DNA of 64,000 nucleotides from Candidatus Sodalis pierantonius str. SOPE. GTDB taxonomy: Bacteria > Pseudomonadota > Gammaproteobacteria > Enterobacterales > Enterobacteriaceae. The position numbers and the translations under genes are program-made. Shown piece after piece: positions 61,242 through 64,000 of the stretch. The stretch lies in assembly GCF_000517405.1 (NCBI RefSeq), contig NZ_CP006568.1:1054001-1118000 (forward strand), read 5' to 3'. Numbering within the stretch: the first letter of the stretch is position 1; each line of letters opens with the position of its first letter. The notes below the pieces were generated by a model that made no database searches, had not been told where the DNA came from, and saw only the letters and a list, made by a program, of their open reading frames with translations.

Positions 61242-62555
61242 GAGCCTGTTTAGAAATTTGTGTATTTGCCTGATTTTGATATGTTCAATCCAACATCAAA
61301 AACAGGTTAATTTATGGACGAAAAACAGTTGCAGGCTCTGGCTAACGAACTGGCCAAAAATCTCAAAACCCCTGAAGATCTCAGTCACTTCGATCGGCTG
61401 CTGAAAAAAATCAGCGTCGAAGCAGCTCTCAATGCCGAAATGACCCATCACCTCGGCTACGATAAAAATCAGCCTAAACCGGGGACCAACGCCCGCAACG
61501 GCTATTCCACAAAAACCGTTACCACTGGCGATGGCCCGCTGGCGCTGCGTACTCCGCGCGATCGTGACGGTTCCTTTGAACCGCAACTGGTGAAGAAGAA
61601 CCAGACCCGGATTACCGGGATGGATAACCAGATTCTATCGTTGTACGCCAAAGGGATGACCACCCGCGAGATCGCCGCCGCGTTCAAAGAGCTGTATGAC
61701 GCCGATGTCTCGCCGGCGCTGGTCTCAAAGGTCACCGATGCGGTCATGGAGCAGATTGTCGAATGGCAAAACCGGCCTCTGGATGCAGTTTATCCCATTG
61801 TTTATCTTGACTGTATCGTTCTAAAAGTCCGGCAGGACAGCCGCATCATCAACAAATCTGTGTTCCTGGCGCTGGGCATCAACATCGAAGGCCAGAAAGA
61901 GTTGCTAGGTATGTGGCTGGCCGAAAATGAAGGCGCAAAGTTCTGGCTGAACGTGCTGACAGAGCTGAAAAACCGCGGCCTGAACGATATCCTTATCGCC
62001 TGCGTAGACGGGCTGAAAGGTTTCCCTGACGCTATTAACGCGGTGTATCCGGAGGCGCGGCTCCAGCTGTGTATCGTGCATATGGTGCGCAACAGCCTGC
62101 GGTTCGTCTCCTGGAAGGACTACAAGGCCGTCACCCGCGACCTGAAAACTATCTATCAGGCCCCTACGGAAGAAGCCGGCTTGCAGGCGCTGGAAGCGTT
62201 CTCCAGTGCCTGGGACATCCGCTACCCGCAAATAAGTCGAAGCTGGCAGGCAAACTGGGCCAATCTGGCCACGTTCTTTGCCTACCCAACGGACATCCGC
62301 AAGGTGATCTACACGACCAACGCCATCGAGTCGTTAAACAGCGTGATCCGGCATGCCATCAAAAAGCGCAAGGTGTTCCCGACCGACGACGCAGTGAAAA
62401 AGGTGGTGTGGCTGGCGATACAGGCGGCCTCACAGAAATGGACAATGCCTTTGAGGGACTGGCGCATGGCAATGAGCCGCTTTATTATCGAGTTCGGTGA
62501 CCGCCTGGACGATCACTCTGAGAAAAGGCATTTACACAGAATCCGGTACGGGCTC
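61242..62555 (+). mobile_element. IS256-family element, copy H
   Basis: 1314 bp, left end GAGCCTG; right end is the variant ...CGGTACGGGCTC shared with copy A. The right flank is a fragment of another IS256 (copy I), so no target duplication is visible. Confidence 0.92.
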
Positions 62556-62657
62556 CCCCGGTTTAGGCTGATTTTTATCGTAGCCGAGGTGATGGGTCAT
62601 TTCGGCATTGAGAGCTGCTTCGACGCTGATTTTTTTCAGCAGCCGACGCTTTGTTGA
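61314..62657 (+). CDS. IS256 transposase, copy H, extended C-terminus
   Basis: DDE residues are present, but a one-base loss at about 62515 (DDHSEKRH for DGHF-stop) removes the normal stop after residue ~400. The frame reads through the terminal repeat and into the neighbouring IS fragment, giving 447 aa with ~45 foreign residues ending QQPTLC. Activity is uncertain. Confidence 0.85.
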   Translation: MDEKQLQALANELAKNLKTPEDLSHFDRLLKKISVEAALNAEMTHHLGYDKNQPKPGTNARNGYSTKTVTTGDGPLALRTPRDRDGSFEPQLVKKNQTRITGMDNQILSLYAKGMTTREIAAAFKELYDADVSPALVSKVTDAVMEQIVEWQNRPLDAVYPIVYLDCIVLKVRQDSRIINKSVFLALGINIEGQKELLGMWLAENEGAKFWLNVLTELKNRGLNDILIACVDGLKGFPDAINAVYPEARLQLCIVHMVRNSLRFVSWKDYKAVTRDLKTIYQAPTEEAGLQALEAFSSAWDIRYPQISRSWQANWANLATFFAYPTDIRKVIYTTNAIESLNSVIRHAIKKRKVFPTDDAVKKVVWLAIQAASQKWTMPLRDWRMAMSRFIIEFGDRLDDHSEKRHLHRIRYGLPRFRLIFIVAEVMGHFGIESCFDADFFQQPTLC

Positions 62658-63701
62658 ATAAATCCGAAATTTTTGACGACTTCCTCCCTATCAGGGCGAT
62701 TGTTACATGATGCGGACGCTGTTTGGCATTCCTAACAACGTGATCCGGTTAAGCGCTTTGACCATTGCCATAGCCTCACCTACCTGCGCGTCATAGTCAT
62801 GCAGACTCAGATGACCACCCAGAAGTATTTTAAACCGGAACATGGCCGTTTCAGCCAGTGAACGCCGGTGATAACCTACTTTCTTTTTCCAGGTATCGTT
62901 ATTGCCGCTCAGATGCTGATTTGCCACCGCATGGTTACGCTCATGGTATCGAGCTGGCCAATATTGCGCACCACTTCGCGGTGGGATAAGCGGCTTTATT
63001 TTTTTCCTCAGCAGAGCATCATGACAGTAACGCGTATCGTAAGCACTGTCAGCCGACGCTTCCCTGATTTTCCGGTGGGTTTGCTTAATCAGCCCGGGCA
63101 GCGCCTGCGCATCTGTCGTACCGCTTAGCGATAAATCGGCACAGATAATTTCATGTGTCGCGCTATCTACTGCCAGATGAAGCTTGCGCCATACTCTGCG
63201 CCTCTCAGCCCCATGCTGCCTGACTTTCCATTCGCCTTCGCCGAAGATTTTCAGGCCGGTGCCATCGATGACCAGGTGTGAGATTTCGCCGCGGGTTGGC
63301 GTTTTTATGCTGATGTCGACGGTTTTTGCTCGCCGGCTGACCAGAGAGTAATCTGGGCAGCGCAGCGACAGCCCCATCAGTTTAAAAATCGAGTCAACGA
63401 AACCCTGTAACGCCCGGAGCGAAAGGTTAAACACGCGCTTTATCATCAGAACCGTGGTAATGGCCATATCGGTGTAGTGAAGCGGCCGGCCACGATGTTC
63501 AGGTGGTGTACTCTCAGTCCATGCAGCAATGGCTGACTCATCAAGCCATACTGTCAGGTCCCCCCGCTGCCTGAGCGCATTGTTATATGCGGGCCAGTTG
63601 GTGATTTTAAACTTTTGCTTTGCCATGGGGACCTGATGTTGAAACGAATGTAGTGATCAGAGCCGCCAGTCACCTAAAAGTTCGATTTATTCAACAAAGC
63701 C
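62647..63701 (-). mobile_element. IS5-family element, copy 3, complete
   Basis: 1055 bp, ends CGCTTTGTTGAATAAATCCG and CAAAGCC, perfect 9-bp target duplication AGCAGCCGA (62638-62646 and 63702-63710) inside an IS256 fragment. This copy defines the element boundaries for the others. Confidence 0.95.
62703..63626 (-). CDS. IS5 transposase, intact
   Basis: 307-aa IS5/IS903-type DDE transposase: MAKQKFKITNWPAYNNALRQ, Trp27 intact, catalytic Asp in VIDGTGLKIFGEGEWK, Asp in SADSAYDTRYC and Glu in RRSLAETAMFRFK. The only complete IS5 transposase in the window. Confidence 0.96.
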   Translation of the reverse strand: MAKQKFKITNWPAYNNALRQRGDLTVWLDESAIAAWTESTPPEHRGRPLHYTDMAITTVLMIKRVFNLSLRALQGFVDSIFKLMGLSLRCPDYSLVSRRAKTVDISIKTPTRGEISHLVIDGTGLKIFGEGEWKVRQHGAERRRVWRKLHLAVDSATHEIICADLSLSGTTDAQALPGLIKQTHRKIREASADSAYDTRYCHDALLRKKIKPLIPPRSGAQYWPARYHERNHAVANQHLSGNNDTWKKKVGYHRRSLAETAMFRFKILLGGHLSLHDYDAQVGEAMAMVKALNRITLLGMPNSVRIM

Positions 63702-63862
63702 AGCAGCCGATCGAAGTGACTGAGATCTTCAGGGGTTTTGAGATTTTTGGCCAGTTCGTTAGCCAGAGCCTGCAACTGTTTTTCGTCCATAAATTAACCT
63801 GTTTTTGATGTTGGATTGAACATATCAAAATCAGGCAAATACACAAATTTCTAAATAGGCTC

Positions 63863-64000
63863 TTTGGCATTCCTAACAGCGTGATCCGGTTAAGCGCTTT
63901 GACCATTGCCATAGCCTCACCTACCTGCGCGTCATAGTCATGCAGACTCAGATGACCACCCAGAAGTATTTTAAACCGGAACATGGCCGTTTCAGCCAGT
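63863..64000 (-). mobile_element. IS5-family element, copy 4, partial
   Basis: The C-terminal transposase region (FKILLGGHLSLHDYDAQVG to LLGMP), cut on the left by IS256 copy I and leaving the window on the right. It shows that IS256 copy I had inserted into an IS5. Confidence 0.88.

Larger units (their letters stand above)
62556..63862 (-). mobile_element. IS256-family element, copy I, 5' fragment split by IS5
   Basis: Only the transposase-start end remains: 63702-63862 (terminal repeat with one change, AATAGGCTC, plus the first codons) and 62556-62646. It is interrupted by IS5 copy 3 with a 9-bp duplication AGCAGCCGA. The rest is lost at the joint with copy H. Confidence 0.88.

Overview
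The window is chromosomal DNA of an enterobacterial insect endosymbiont that is decaying but still recent. Gene content, protein identity and local order are those of Enterobacterales (surE-pcm-nlpD-rpoS-mutS; mltB-pncC-recA-recX-alaS-csrA-tRNA-Ser-tRNA-Arg-yqaB-gshA-luxS; yfjD-ypjD-ffh-rpsP-rimM-trmD-rplS; pheU-yjdC-dsbD-cutA-aspA-fxsA-groES-groEL-yjeI-epmB-efp). Many copies of only four insertion-sequence families (IS256, IS5/IS903-like, ISL3, IS21) together with many fresh pseudogenes match what I recall of Sodalis-allied weevil symbionts, above all Candidatus Sodalis pierantonius (SOPE). The species name is an inference from memory, not a search.

Layout. 1-6032: surE (partial), pcm, nlpD, rpoS and convergent mutS, all intact; nlpD contains two long perfect inverted repeats. 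6037-19017: wreck of a podovirus-like prophage: integrase, Rha and Ash-like fragments, a regulator, RusA, small structural genes, portal, Bbp19-like, scaffold and capsid genes, cut by one IS5 and four IS256 copies. 19018-28029: IS256, truncated IS5, phnA and mltB remnants, and an amino-acid ABC permease broken by IS21, IS256 and a stop; its binding-protein gene is intact. 28319-35303: pncC, recA (promoter split by ISL3), shortened recX, alaS, csrA. 35569-46520: two tRNAs, IS256, yqaB, gshA, the sRNA MicA, luxS (nonsense), yfjD (broken), ypjD, ffh and the rpsP-rimM-trmD-rplS operon. 46840-49400: N-terminal part of a SopB/IpgD-type type III effector gene, IS256, and a P4-type integrase start next to tRNA-Phe. 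49569-61241: pheU, yjdC, dsbD, cutA, aspA (frameshift plus ISL3), fxsA, groES-groEL behind a sigma32 promoter, yjeI, epmB, efp and an entericidin start. 61242-64000: nested IS256 and IS5 copies.

What works and what is lost. Core information functions look intact: RpoS, MutS, RecA protein, AlaRS, CsrA, Ffh, S16, RimM, TrmD, L19, GroESL, EF-P with its modifying enzyme EpmB, glutathione synthesis (GshA) and DsbD. Lost or damaged: AI-2 synthesis (LuxS), MltB, aspartase, CorB-type YfjD, the amino-acid permease, the effector and the prophage. The strongest single observation is that an ISL3 copy sits exactly in the 8-bp centre of the recA LexA operator, so the -35 and -10 elements and the two operator halves are now 1.7 kb apart. 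The ISL3 element also carries a small convergent passenger gene for an exported protein that I do not recognise. Several IS256 copies lack matching target duplications and join unrelated sequences, which points to IS-mediated rearrangement.
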